From: Euzebyella marina
GTDB taxonomy: Bacteria > Bacteroidota > Bacteroidia > Flavobacteriales > Flavobacteriaceae
Direction: 5' to 3'
Length of the DNA stretch: 64,000 nucleotides
Assembly (NCBI RefSeq): GCF_014855515.1
Contig: NZ_JACYFK010000001.1
Span: 1,054,001 to 1,118,000, forward strand
Below are positions 1 through 9,020 of this stretch, in pieces. Every line of letters begins with the position of its first letter. Position 1 is the first letter of the stretch. The position numbers and the translations under genes are program-made. The notes beneath the pieces were generated by a model, which had not been told where the DNA came from, searched no databases, and saw only the letters and a program-made list of their open reading frames with translations.

Positions 1-327
1 CATGGGAGATATTGGTTGGGGTTAGTTCTGTTGCTTCACGAAATGCCTATTGGAAGCCTTCTTTTACAATTATTTGAAAAAGAGAGGGCTACACAAGACA
101 AATGCGTTTCTAACAAATTTACAAATGGTAAACTTTGGTAAGTTAATTGAATGTTATCAATATCTTACGAAATATTAGCCCTTGAAAATGACATTTGGCA
201 TATAGCCACAATTATGCGGTAAAATGTCATCAATTGGCAACAATAATTGTACAAAATTGACAAATTGGTAAATGAAGTAAAAATTTACCATTATGCAAGA
301 TTTATACTACGCCAAACGCAGAGAGAG
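1..327. promoter_or_regulatory. Non-coding left edge with several inverted repeats
   Basis: No gene is seen here. Three dyads stand out. ATGACATTT (188-196) mirrors AAATGTCAT (222-230). TGGTAAAT (266-273) mirrors ATTTACCA (283-290) with a 9-nt spacer. TTTAC (118-122) mirrors GTAAA (128-132). The motif TGGTAA recurs at 126, 136 and 266. GntR-family operators often have a TGGT...ACCA shape, so this may be the control region of a gene left of the window, possibly one reading leftward (a CAT lies at 1-3). That role is inference; the repeats are seen directly. Confidence 0.45.
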
Positions 328-2238
328 TTAGGGTCTATACCATAGACTTGCCGGAGACCTTTCTATAGTAGGCCCAGAATATTCAAGTTGTAGTTCTTCG
401 CCCAAAAAGTCTTCAAAATAATCTATCTGAATTGGATGAAATCCTTTTTTTAAGGCCACAAGCCCTTTTTTGGTTTCAGCACTATGCGATCCGCTATTGT
501 CAACTACAAGCTCTTTATTGATATAAAGTTTGCTACCGTCATCCGATCTTAAATAAAAGGTATAGACACCATCTGAAGGCACCTTAACATACCCTTCGTA
601 CTGAATCGCATAATGGTCTAAGCGTTCGCCTATAGTGTCGGGACTCAAATCTTCAGTGGCCCCTGTTTTGATGACCTCTAATGAACCAAAGTCGGGAATG
701 GAGGTAAAATCACCTTCGAAATACGAATAGCTCAATCCCTTTTTCGGTCTACCGACCCTACTTGCCTTCGAGGGTTTCACTTTTCGGTATTCTTTTTTTA
801 CCGCCGAACTTGTAAAGCCTTCATTATCGGCAAACAAAAATTGAGTTTCGGAAGTTTCTTTTAATACAAAGGATTTGGTGAAATTCGAAGAATTCAAATC
901 AGGAATCTGCCCGTTAACGGTATATTTTAGCTGTAAATTCTCATAAGGATGATCTGCTGTCACGCTTAACTCCTTAAGAAATATATCTTCTTCAGTAAGC
1001 GAAATATTGACTTGAGGGTCGTCTAGGTCTATAATTTCAGTACCACTTAAAGTAAAGGCGGGTTCCATAAAAGCAGAGTCATAACCCATTTGCCATTGCA
1101 TTTGTAGAGGATCCCAACCGTTTTGGTCGATCTCTGCAGCACTTTTAACTTTAAAAGTAATCTGTTTTGAAGCGCCGCTAGGTAGCTCCACCTCAAACAC
1201 TGATTCATCAGGTTGAACTTGATGATGATGAAATAATTGACCTTTGAAGTACAGTGTTTCTTCTGCTTCATTCTTGAGAACCATAATTACCTTTCGCTCA
1301 TTCTCTTTGGATAAAAGTAATGGGCTAAGTTCTGCTGCTTGCATTAGGTTTACGGCCATTTCTCTTGTTTGGCCATTACTTACATCGTGGTCAATAATTC
1401 CAGAAAGGGCCAGATTGGCCATTTTCGGCCCTTCAGCGGTCATGGTCACCCAACTGACATGATCGAATTCGCCAAATTTTGGGCCACGCAATTTGCTGCC
1501 TCCTCCGGTAGTTCCAAGTAAATAATGATGGCGATCATTTCTTATCTCATGAAGGTACCTGTGCGTGTGACCCGCAAATACCGTATAATCCCGATTTTTT
1601 AAAACCTCCTCAACCTCATTAAACCCATTGGCCTCACCGTAAATCCACATCGGGTGATGCATAAAAACCATTGTCCAGCGAACGTCTGTATTTTGAGAGA
1701 TAGCTTCCTTCAGGTATTCTATTTGGTCTCTTCCCATTAAAACACCGTCACCATCATTACTGTTCACTACAAGAAACAAAACATCTTTGTATATAAAATG
1801 ATAGTAATCCTTACCATATCTTTCTTTCCATCGTTGCGCCATTACATCGTTGGAATAGTCATGATTGCCTGCAACGTAGAAGAACTTGGTTTTTAAGGAA
1901 TCGATTATACCATCAAACTCTAGCCATTGTTCATCTAAGAGATCCGGATCCTTAGTATACCCCTCAATCAGGTCGCCAACGCTCATGACGAATTCAGGAT
2001 ATAGTATATTTATTTTATTTAAACCATTTCCGAAAACACCCTTTCGATGGCCACCGGTGCGGTCACTTACAATGGCAAATTGAAAGTTCTCAGGGTTATT
2101 ATAAAAAGGTTTATCTGACCAAGGCTTTTGATTTTCAATTGAATCATGCACAAATACCGATAGATTTTCTTGTGCATTAGTGGGTACTTGAATAACGAGT
2201 AGCCCTATAAGAAAAAGGCCTTTCAAATATGAATACAT
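328..2238 (-). CDS. Secreted calcineurin-like metallophosphoesterase with C-terminal PA14 domain
   Basis: A 636-residue protein with an N-terminal signal peptide ending near an Ala-Gln junction (residues 1-22). The metallophosphoesterase core shows the ordered metal-binding motifs SDRTGG (about 58), GDLIEG (about 87), GNHDYS (about 123), MHHP (about 193) and GHTHR (about 223). Residues about 500-630 form a PA14-like beta domain (SYFEGDF, then YTFYLRSDDGSKLYIN), a family known to bind carbohydrate. The likely role is hydrolysis of a phosphomonoester or phosphodiester outside the cytoplasm, with PA14 anchoring it to a glycan or the cell surface; the substrate is unknown. It stands alone, about 130 bp upstream (on the leftward strand, downstream) of the sugar-acid genes. 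Confidence 0.85.
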   Translation of the reverse strand: MYSYLKGLFLIGLLVIQVPTNAQENLSVFVHDSIENQKPWSDKPFYNNPENFQFAIVSDRTGGHRKGVFGNGLNKINILYPEFVMSVGDLIEGYTKDPDLLDEQWLEFDGIIDSLKTKFFYVAGNHDYSNDVMAQRWKERYGKDYYHFIYKDVLFLVVNSNDGDGVLMGRDQIEYLKEAISQNTDVRWTMVFMHHPMWIYGEANGFNEVEEVLKNRDYTVFAGHTHRYLHEIRNDRHHYLLGTTGGGSKLRGPKFGEFDHVSWVTMTAEGPKMANLALSGIIDHDVSNGQTREMAVNLMQAAELSPLLLSKENERKVIMVLKNEAEETLYFKGQLFHHHQVQPDESVFEVELPSGASKQITFKVKSAAEIDQNGWDPLQMQWQMGYDSAFMEPAFTLSGTEIIDLDDPQVNISLTEEDIFLKELSVTADHPYENLQLKYTVNGQIPDLNSSNFTKSFVLKETSETQFLFADNEGFTSSAVKKEYRKVKPSKASRVGRPKKGLSYSYFEGDFTSIPDFGSLEVIKTGATEDLSPDTIGERLDHYAIQYEGYVKVPSDGVYTFYLRSDDGSKLYINKELVVDNSGSHSAETKKGLVALKKGFHPIQIDYFEDFLGEELQLEYSGPTIERSPASLWYRP

Positions 2239-2369
2239 GACGGATGGTTTAAGAGCTGCAAATTATTTTCTTGACAGGAAACTTAATTTAAATATAGGTT
2301 AACTAATTACGGCCAAGGTTAGGTCAAGATTATGATTGTACAGGCAGATCAGGACAGTGACGACTTCCC

Positions 2370-3011
2370 CTACAAAAAAGGCTCAATCTTATCTTTAAAC
2401 TCTAAAAAGTGTTCACTTAGGGCATCGTAATTGCCGGCCTGAATATATTCTTTATGAAATAACGTGCTACCGACACCGGCACCTACGGCCCCAGCTTTGA
2501 AAAATTCTTGAACATTATCCTTACTAACGCCTCCCGTAGGTAAAAGTTTGATTTTATTAAGAGGGGCCAGTACGTCTTTAATATACTTTGGGCCTAACTG
2601 CGTGGCTGGAAAAACCTTTACTGCCGAGGCCCCCAGTGACCAAGCTTTGTAAATCTCGGTAGGTGTAAAGGCTCCCGGAAATATAGGAATGTTTCTATTC
2701 ACACATTCTTTGATAACTTCTGGGTCGAGAATAGGGGTAACAATAAATTGCGCACCGGCCTCCAAAGCTTTTTCAAGATCGGCTAAGTTACAAACGGTAC
2801 CCGCCCCAATATTTAGGTCAGGATAATCCGCTCGAAGGGTTTTAATAATTTCACCAACTCCGTCGGTGTTCATTGTAATTTCTAAAGTGTAAAAACCACT
2901 TTTTAAGTAGGCCCCTGCAATCTTATCTATCGTTTCGAGTGAGTAACCCCTTAGAATGCCTACCAGAGGATTTTTATAGAACTTTACCCAAGAAAAAGGT
3001 TGGTCAAACAT
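2370..3011 (-). CDS. Bifunctional-type 2-keto-3-deoxy-6-phospho-gluconate/galactonate aldolase
   Basis: A 213-residue class I aldolase of the KDPG/KHG family. The catalytic Glu is in LEITMNT (E44) and the Schiff-base Lys is K132 in VKVFPATQLGPKY. GAGTV and FPGAFTPTE are further family motifs. It would split 2-keto-3-deoxy-6-phosphogalactonate or -gluconate to pyruvate and glyceraldehyde 3-phosphate in the cytoplasm. Its start overlaps the end of the upstream kinase gene by 8 bp, so the two are translationally coupled. The DgoK partner favours the galactonate (DgoA-like) substrate. Such pairs serve galactonate and, in algal-galactan degraders, 3,6-anhydrogalactose catabolism; which applies here cannot be decided from sequence. 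Confidence 0.9.
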   Translation of the reverse strand: MFDQPFSWVKFYKNPLVGILRGYSLETIDKIAGAYLKSGFYTLEITMNTDGVGEIIKTLRADYPDLNIGAGTVCNLADLEKALEAGAQFIVTPILDPEVIKECVNRNIPIFPGAFTPTEIYKAWSLGASAVKVFPATQLGPKYIKDVLAPLNKIKLLPTGGVSKDNVQEFFKAGAVGAGVGSTLFHKEYIQAGNYDALSEHFLEFKDKIEPFL

Positions 3012-3954
3012 AACTTTTTAAGATTTTGAGTTGTCCTGCCAATAGCGATTTTTCCATATCGCTTGAGCTAAAGCAAGTGAGGTAATCGGCAGGAAGAATG
3101 TATGTCAACGCCAACTTGTACAATTTGGCATTGATTCCGGTAGCCCCTAAATATACTTTTTCGTACATATCGGCAATATGTGAAAGTTCGCTGCCTATAA
3201 GTAGGCCCGATAAGAAATAAAAATTCTCTACACCCGTAGAATCGTTCAAAAGGCTGTTGGCCCTGACCGAAAAGAGAGCCGACATGGCATCGTTACTAAG
3301 CGCCTTTTTGACCCCTTCGAGAAAATAGGTCTCAAATGAAGAATCCCAAGGGCTTTGCTCCAAAGAAGCTGATAGAATGCTGTGCCTACTTATAACCTCG
3401 AAAAGCTCGCCGGTCATATAGGTTTTGAAGTTTTCGAATCGGCCGTTGTTAAAGGCGATGTGCTTGGAATGGGTTCCCGGTAAGATTAAAATTCCTTTTT
3501 CATTTCTTGAAAGCAGCTCTGAAAGACCGATAGCCTGAATTTCCTCGCCGCGCATAACATCGTTTTCAGTTCTTGCTCCGGAAACCAATATAAGGTCTGG
3601 CTTTCCGTTTTCTTCCATACGAACACTGATCAAACCATCCCCATCAAAATCAACAGGAAATTTAGAATACGGTAATTCTTTCATTCCGATTGAAGATGAC
3701 AACATTCCCGAAGCGATTATCGGTGTTCGGGAAGAATACGGAACCGAAATTGTATCTATCTTTTCTAAGAGGTAAGACTGAAAAAACTCTTGCCTAGATT
3801 TTTCCAGTTGTGACTTGAAGTCTTTATAATGTTTTTTAATACCCTGTTCGCTGGTGTATTGAGAAAGAACCTCTAGAGATTTGGTGTCGACCAAAAGTAG
3901 CCTAAAGTTGCTTGTTCCCCAATCACAACTGATAAAATGCGAAGGAAGTTTCAT
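3004..3954 (-). CDS. dgoK: 2-dehydro-3-deoxygalactonokinase (DgoK family)
   Basis: A 316-residue cytoplasmic sugar-acid kinase. DWGTSNFRLLLVD (residues 11-23) is the N-terminal ATPase phosphate loop of the DgoK family, VMRGEEIQAIG (about 133) and LPGTHSKHI (about 157) are its other hallmarks. It phosphorylates 2-keto-3-deoxygalactonate at O6, feeding the overlapping aldolase gene. No galactonate dehydratase or 3,6-anhydrogalactose dehydrogenase lies beside it, so the source of the substrate is made elsewhere in the genome. Length is normal for the family and all motifs are intact. Confidence 0.9.
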   Translation of the reverse strand: MKLPSHFISCDWGTSNFRLLLVDTKSLEVLSQYTSEQGIKKHYKDFKSQLEKSRQEFFQSYLLEKIDTISVPYSSRTPIIASGMLSSSIGMKELPYSKFPVDFDGDGLISVRMEENGKPDLILVSGARTENDVMRGEEIQAIGLSELLSRNEKGILILPGTHSKHIAFNNGRFENFKTYMTGELFEVISRHSILSASLEQSPWDSSFETYFLEGVKKALSNDAMSALFSVRANSLLNDSTGVENFYFLSGLLIGSELSHIADMYEKVYLGATGINAKLYKLALTYILPADYLTCFSSSDMEKSLLAGQLKILKSYV

Positions 3955-4102
3955 AAATGCTGCTTAACAGGTTAAAGATAACAATTAGAATAAACTGGCG
4001 ACGAGTCAAAATTGCGGGCCTAATCAATAGGGTATTCACCTATATGGTATGGTCGCGTAGCAATTATATAGTACATTTAGATGCATAAACTATAAAACAA
4101 CT

Positions 4103-5128
4103 ATGAAAAATTTTCTACCCATAATTGCCCTGTTCTTTCTACTTGCAAGCTGTAAAGATGCCCCTCAAAAAAGCAAAGAGACCGATAAGGTCGAAGCAGA
4201 AAAGCCCCAAGAAAACAAAGGTTGGCAGTCGGTAACATCTGAAGATGGCACCGAGCCTATTGCAAGGCATGAAGCGGCCTTTGTACAAGTAGGCGATAAG
4301 TTCTATCTATTAGGAGGAAGAGACATTAGACCGGTAAGTATTTACCATACGCAAACAAAAAGTTGGTCACAAGGCTTAAAACCACCTATTGAATTGCACC
4401 ATTTTCAGCCGGTTGTTTTTGAGGATAAAATATATATCATATCGGCTTTGACCGGAAAGTGGCCAGCGGAGACACCTACAGAACACGTATATATCTATGA
4501 CCCATCAAAAGATGAATGGACCCAAGGAGACGAAATACCTGAGGACAGGAGAAGGGGCTCTACTGGCAATGTGTTGTTTGAAGACCAAATATATGTGACC
4601 TGCGGAATTAAAAATGGGCATATAGGAGACCATAAAAAGTGGATGGATCGATACGACCCTAAAACCGGCAAATGGGAAACCTTGTCAGATGCACCACGTG
4701 CCAGAGACCATTTTCAAGCCGTAGTGTCAGATGGTAAAATTTACGCACTAGCGGGGCGTAATACCGGTATCGAGCCAGAGAATCCTTTTGGTGGTACCAT
4801 TGGAGAGGTCGATGTATACGATATTGAGACCGATTCTTGGGAAACACTTCCAAACCCTATACCGACAGAGAGGGCCGGTAATGCCGCTCTTTTAGTTGAA
4901 AATGAAATATGGGTTGCTGGCGGTGAATCGGCCAGCCAAGAAAAGGCTCATGAACATGTAGAGGCCCTAAACTTGGTCTCTAACGAATGGGAAGCCCTTC
5001 CAAGTCTTTTAGAGGGCCGTCATGGCACAGGCCTAATTTTGAACGAAGGCTCGGTATATGTCGCTTCAGGATGCGGCAACAGAGGAGGTTCGCCCGAATT
5101 GGCTACTATGGAAAAATATACTCCATAA
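4103..5128 (+). CDS. Kelch-repeat lipoprotein
   Basis: A 341-residue lipoprotein with lipobox LLASC (Cys at residue 17) followed by a charged linker. From about residue 50 to the end there are about six Kelch-type blades, each with a GG or double small residue followed by spaced Tyr and Trp (for example KFYLLGGRD, KIYALAGRN, EIWVAGGES, SVYVASGCG). This predicts a beta-propeller on the cell surface or facing the periplasm. Kelch propellers occur in galactose oxidase and in sialate mutarotase (NanM), but no catalytic residues could be assigned, so the function is open. It is preceded by its own intergenic region, divergent from dgoK. Confidence 0.8.
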   Translation: MKNFLPIIALFFLLASCKDAPQKSKETDKVEAEKPQENKGWQSVTSEDGTEPIARHEAAFVQVGDKFYLLGGRDIRPVSIYHTQTKSWSQGLKPPIELHHFQPVVFEDKIYIISALTGKWPAETPTEHVYIYDPSKDEWTQGDEIPEDRRRGSTGNVLFEDQIYVTCGIKNGHIGDHKKWMDRYDPKTGKWETLSDAPRARDHFQAVVSDGKIYALAGRNTGIEPENPFGGTIGEVDVYDIETDSWETLPNPIPTERAGNAALLVENEIWVAGGESASQEKAHEHVEALNLVSNEWEALPSLLEGRHGTGLILNEGSVYVASGCGNRGGSPELATMEKYTP

Positions 5129-5227
5129 TCCCAAATTTTACCTTTCTATTTTCCTGATTTAATGTAATTGTATATCTAAAAACAGATTACATTTGATAGG
5201 GTTTTTGTAATTACCAAATGCTATGAA

Positions 5228-6289
5228 ATGGACCTAAGAGACGGGGTAAAGACCGCACAGAACAAAGTTTCTTCAGAGACGAAAAAGTTGAGTTCTTTCG
5301 TGAAAGATAAGACCAAATCATTGGTCGACAGACTGGAGTCGTACGAAGATATGATCAACCTAGAAGTGGGCGACACGGGTCTGAACAGGGCCAAAGGGCT
5401 AGAACGTGAATTCGATATACGGCAGCTCTATATCAAATATGAAGGCGATAACCCGACAGGCACGCAAAAAGACCGTATCGCCTTTGCGCAGGTTTATGAT
5501 GCCCTACGGCGTGATTTTGATACGGTTTCACTCGCCACCTGTGGTAATTATGGCGTTGCTGTGGCCCTGGCAGCTAATTTGGCGGGTATGCAATGCCAAA
5601 TTTTTATACCTGAATCATACCATACCGAGCGGGTAGAAGAGATGAAAAATTTGGGAGCAACCATTGTGCGTATGCCAGGTAATTACGAAGATGTGGTAAA
5701 GGCGAGTAGTGATATGGCGGTTGATAAGGGCTGGTATGATGCCAACCCCGGGGGGTCGAATACCCCTCTTCAAATCAGCGCCTATTCACAGATTGCTACT
5801 GAAATTTTTGAAGATTTGGGTGATGCTCCCAAGTATTGCGCAGTGCCGGTTTCAAACGGAACTCTCTTTGCAGGCATATACAGGGGGTTTGTGAATCTTT
5901 ATAAAAGAGGAAAGACTTCGCGCATACCAAAGATGGTGGCAGCCTCATCCACTAAAAAGAATCCGATTATACAATCCTTTTTACAAGGCCTTGATCATTG
6001 CCAAGATTTAGACCCCAATAGTATTAAGGAAACCAAGTATAACGAACCCCTGATCAATTGGCATAGTTTCGATGGAGAGGAGGCATTGTATGCCTTACGG
6101 GAATCGGATGGTGAAGCCTTTAATATCAGTGACCGAAAGCTTAGGGACATGACCGCATTGCTAGCGAAAAAGGAGGGTTTTCGCATTCTTCCGGCATCAA
6201 CTGCCGGATTGATTGCCCTGCTTGAACTTGATGAGAAATTAAATTTTGAACCGGACAGGTTCGTAGCGGTACTGACCGCAAAAAACTAA
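5228..6289 (+). CDS. Threonine synthase-like PLP-dependent enzyme
   Basis: A 353-residue fold-type II PLP enzyme. NPTGTQKDR carries the predicted PLP lysine K81; SLATCGNYGVAVALAA is the phosphate- and substrate-binding Asn loop; PVSNGTLFAGIYRGF is the second phosphate loop. The first 40 residues are a charged helix not typical of ThrC. Canonical threonine synthase is much longer than this in many bacteria and sits with thrA/thrB, which are absent here, so this may be a paralogue acting on another hydroxy- or D-amino acid. It is 10 bp upstream of the DUF1611 gene, so probably heads a four-gene operon. Confidence 0.75.
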   Translation: MDLRDGVKTAQNKVSSETKKLSSFVKDKTKSLVDRLESYEDMINLEVGDTGLNRAKGLEREFDIRQLYIKYEGDNPTGTQKDRIAFAQVYDALRRDFDTVSLATCGNYGVAVALAANLAGMQCQIFIPESYHTERVEEMKNLGATIVRMPGNYEDVVKASSDMAVDKGWYDANPGGSNTPLQISAYSQIATEIFEDLGDAPKYCAVPVSNGTLFAGIYRGFVNLYKRGKTSRIPKMVAASSTKKNPIIQSFLQGLDHCQDLDPNSIKETKYNEPLINWHSFDGEEALYALRESDGEAFNISDRKLRDMTALLAKKEGFRILPASTAGLIALLELDEKLNFEPDRFVAVLTAKN

Positions 6290-6299
6290 AAGAAAAAGA

Positions 6300-7373
6300 A
6301 TGAAAGAATCAATAGACGGAAAAGCACTTGTATACTGCGAAGGAGCATTCAATACCCCTAATGGAAAAACTGCTCACGGACTAACAAGATTTACCGAGAG
6401 GTACGAAGTAGTCGGTGTTCTTGATGCGAAATACGAAGGTAAGGATGCAGGCGAGGTATTGGATGGTAAACCGAACGGTATTCCAATTTTTAAGGATTTC
6501 GACACTGCAGTAGAAGCGCTTTCCCAGAAAAAAGAGTTGCCCAAATATTTGGTAATCGGTTTGGCCCCTGATGGCGGAAGACTACCGATGGTTGCCAAAG
6601 ACACGATTAAGAAAGCTTTAAAAATGGGTTGGAACGTTGATAGCGGCCTACACGACTTTTTGACCAATGACCCCGTTTTGACCCAGTTGGCGGCGGAAAA
6701 TAATTGTCGCATTAGAGATGTTAGAAAAACTCCTGATAGAGACCAGTTACACTTTTTTACAGGAGATATCGAAAAGGTCGATTGCCTAAAATTAGCGGTT
6801 CTGGGTACTGATTCGGCCTTGGGTAAACGTACAACAGCCTGGTTGTTGGTCCATGGGTTTAGAAATGCGGGGCTCAAGGCTGAAATGATAGGCACTGGGC
6901 AAACTGCTTGGATGCAAGGGGCGAAATACAGCATGGTGATGGATAGTTGTATCAATGATTTCGTTTCCGGAGAAATAGAGCATGCCGTGGTCAGCGCCTA
7001 TAGAAACGAGAACCCTGATGTAATTGTCATTGAAGGGCAGGGCAGTTTAATGAACCCGGCCTACCCAGGTGGTTTCGAAATTTTGGCTGCGGGAAGGCCC
7101 GACTACGTAGTATTACAGCATGCGCCCAAGCGCTTGGAATATGATGGCTTTCCTGGTTATCGTTTGCATTCGTTGGCTGAGCAGATCAATGCCATCGAGA
7201 CCATTTCAGGAAAAAAGGTCATTGCGATAACCGTAAACCATGAAAATATGGAAGAGGATGAGATCCTTGAAACCTGCAAGCAAATCACCCTTGAAACCAA
7301 ATTGCCTGCATTTGATGTGCTCAAATATGGGGCGGAAGGCTTAATCGATTTATTGAAAGAAAAAATTGAATGA
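6300..7373 (+). CDS. DUF1611 protein, DgcN-like (candidate D-glutamate N-acetyltransferase)
   Basis: A 357-residue protein with a Rossmann-like N-terminal half (DUF1611_N) and a C-terminal P-loop half. A Walker A-like loop GTDSALGKRTTA lies at residues 169-180 and an acidic strand VIVIEGQGSL near 242. DUF1611 proteins paired with an enolase-superfamily racemase have been described, to my knowledge, as DgcN, which N-acetylates D-glutamate in marine bacteria. The same pairing is seen here: its stop overlaps the start of the epimerase gene by 4 bp (ATGA). The D-glutamate assignment is inference from family and context. Confidence 0.75.
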   Translation: MKESIDGKALVYCEGAFNTPNGKTAHGLTRFTERYEVVGVLDAKYEGKDAGEVLDGKPNGIPIFKDFDTAVEALSQKKELPKYLVIGLAPDGGRLPMVAKDTIKKALKMGWNVDSGLHDFLTNDPVLTQLAAENNCRIRDVRKTPDRDQLHFFTGDIEKVDCLKLAVLGTDSALGKRTTAWLLVHGFRNAGLKAEMIGTGQTAWMQGAKYSMVMDSCINDFVSGEIEHAVVSAYRNENPDVIVIEGQGSLMNPAYPGGFEILAAGRPDYVVLQHAPKRLEYDGFPGYRLHSLAEQINAIETISGKKVIAITVNHENMEEDEILETCKQITLETKLPAFDVLKYGAEGLIDLLKEKIE

Positions 7374-8434
7374 AAATAACCGAGGTCAGCTTTGAACGGC
7401 TCGATTTAAAACTTTCCGAGCCATATACGATTGCCTATGAAACCATAGACAGTACGGTAAATTTTATTCTTAAGATTGAAACTGATTGCCATATAACAGG
7501 ATATGGCTGTTCGGCTCCAGACTTGATAGTCACGAACGAGAGTCCGTTAGACGTTTTTGACGCCATCAATGAAATCATCATTCCTTTTTTAAAGGGCAAG
7601 AACCCTTTTACCTATGCTTTGCTGCTGCTAGAACTCAGAACTTTGCTGGGTAAAAAATCATCTTCGCTGAACATGGTCGACATGGCCTTGCACGATGTGG
7701 TGTCTAAAAAGGCAGGAGTGCCACTATATCAATATTTAGGCGGTTTTCAAACCTGTATAGCCACGAGTGTTACGATAGGCATTTTACCGCTTGAAGAAAC
7801 ATTACTTCGAGCCCGCGAATTCGTTAAAATGGGTTTTACCATCCTCAAAATAAAAGGCGGACATAGTTTGGAAGAGGATGTTGCCAAAATGAAAATTCTT
7901 CATGAAGAGTTTCCTCAGATTACTTTTCGATTTGATGGCAACCAAGGGTATTCAGTGCTAGACTCGGTGGCTTTTGTAAAGGCCACCAGTCAAATAGGAA
8001 TAGAGATTTTTGAACAGCCCACCATGCACGAAAAAGAGGAAAGGTTAAGTGAAGTCATGAACCAGGTTGATATTCCCGTAATGGCCGACGAAAGTCTAAA
8101 GACGTTGACCGATGCATTTAGGCTTGCCCAGAACGAAAGGGTCGATATGGTCAATATCAAATTGATGAAAGTGGGCGGAATTCTCGAAGGCATGCATATC
8201 AATTCTGTAGCTAAGGCAGCGGGCATTGAAAGCATGATCGGTTGTAACGACGAGTCTTCTTTGGGTATTGCTGCGGGGCTTCATTTTGCCCTATCAAGGC
8301 CCAATATAAGATATGCCGATCTCGATGGTCACCTCGACCTTCTTGACGATCCTTTTCAGGGGCTCTTTCATCTACGTAATGGTGTTTTATACCCCACGGA
8401 GGCTCCAGGGCTGGGGGAATTCGAAGTTTTTTAA
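7370..8434 (+). CDS. Enolase-superfamily epimerase (DgcA-like or L-Ala-D/L-Glu epimerase)
   Basis: A 354-residue member of the muconate-lactonizing-enzyme/dipeptide-epimerase subgroup. The catalytic lysines are K160 and K162 (ILKIKGG) and K264 (VNIKLMKVGG); the metal ligands are D189 (RFDGNQ), E215 (FEQPT) and D240 (MADES). The C-terminal GCNDESSLG and YADLDGHLDL match amino-acid or dipeptide epimerases. Two readings are possible: N-acetyl-D-glutamate racemase (DgcA) acting after the overlapping DUF1611 protein, or L-Ala-D/L-Glu epimerase of murein peptide recycling. The tight coupling to DUF1611 favours the first. All catalytic residues are present. Confidence 0.85.
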   Translation: MKITEVSFERLDLKLSEPYTIAYETIDSTVNFILKIETDCHITGYGCSAPDLIVTNESPLDVFDAINEIIIPFLKGKNPFTYALLLLELRTLLGKKSSSLNMVDMALHDVVSKKAGVPLYQYLGGFQTCIATSVTIGILPLEETLLRAREFVKMGFTILKIKGGHSLEEDVAKMKILHEEFPQITFRFDGNQGYSVLDSVAFVKATSQIGIEIFEQPTMHEKEERLSEVMNQVDIPVMADESLKTLTDAFRLAQNERVDMVNIKLMKVGGILEGMHINSVAKAAGIESMIGCNDESSLGIAAGLHFALSRPNIRYADLDGHLDLLDDPFQGLFHLRNGVLYPTEAPGLGEFEVF

Positions 8435-8466
8435 TCCTAAGAACTTATTTGAAATAGATTTTAAAG

Positions 8467-9000
8467 GTGAGCGAATCACAAGACTTTTTCATAGGCGCGA
8501 CCAAGAGAGACGAACTTCCCATTGTTATAAATCTTTTTAAAGAGGTTATGTCTTTTCAAGGGCAAAACGGATATAAGGTTTGGCAGGAAATCGATGAAGG
8601 GGCCATTGAGAAAGAGATAGCTGATTCAAAGCAATACAAGATTTGTGAAGGAGACCAGATTTTATGCCTGTTCAGTATTCAATTGAGCGACCCTTTTATT
8701 TGGGGTGAAGACGAAGCGGAAAGCGCTATTTATCTCCACCGAATTGTTGTACACCCAAAATTTAAAGGTCGGCGACTCTTTTCTAAAGTATTGTCATGGG
8801 CTAGAGAATTTGCCCTAAAAAATCAGCTGAATTATATAAGAATGGATACTTGGGCCGACAATCATCAGCTCATATCATATTATAAATCTTTCGGATTTGG
8901 GCAGGTACGAACCACTAAAACCTCTGATTCGCCTGAATTACCAGTACAGAACCGAAATCTAGAAATAGTTCTTCTGCAACAAAAAGTGGAAAACGTTTAG
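8467..9000 (+). CDS. GNAT-family N-acetyltransferase
   Basis: A 177-residue GCN5-related acetyltransferase. The acetyl-CoA loop is IVVHPKFKGRRLF (residues about 96-108), a variant of the usual R/Q-x-x-G-x-G/A motif, followed by MDTWADNHQLISYYKSFGFG, the typical strand 5/helix 4 ending. The start is a GTG at 8467, 32 bp after the epimerase stop; no ATG gives a full N-terminal strand. It probably belongs to the same transcript, so an amino-acid or aminosugar acceptor related to that pathway is possible, but the substrate cannot be read from sequence. Confidence 0.8.
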   Translation: MSESQDFFIGATKRDELPIVINLFKEVMSFQGQNGYKVWQEIDEGAIEKEIADSKQYKICEGDQILCLFSIQLSDPFIWGEDEAESAIYLHRIVVHPKFKGRRLFSKVLSWAREFALKNQLNYIRMDTWADNHQLISYYKSFGFGQVRTTKTSDSPELPVQNRNLEIVLLQQKVENV

Positions 9001-9020
9001 GTTCAATTGGCGAAGAGCTA

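Noticed and set aside
1244-1462. Possible rightward gene inside the PA14 phosphoesterase
   Set aside because: It is an antisense shadow; the leftward frame carries all family motifs over the same span.
6374-6955. 193-codon leftward frame opposite the DUF1611 gene
   Set aside because: Antisense to a gene with clear family motifs, and its product has no recognisable pattern.
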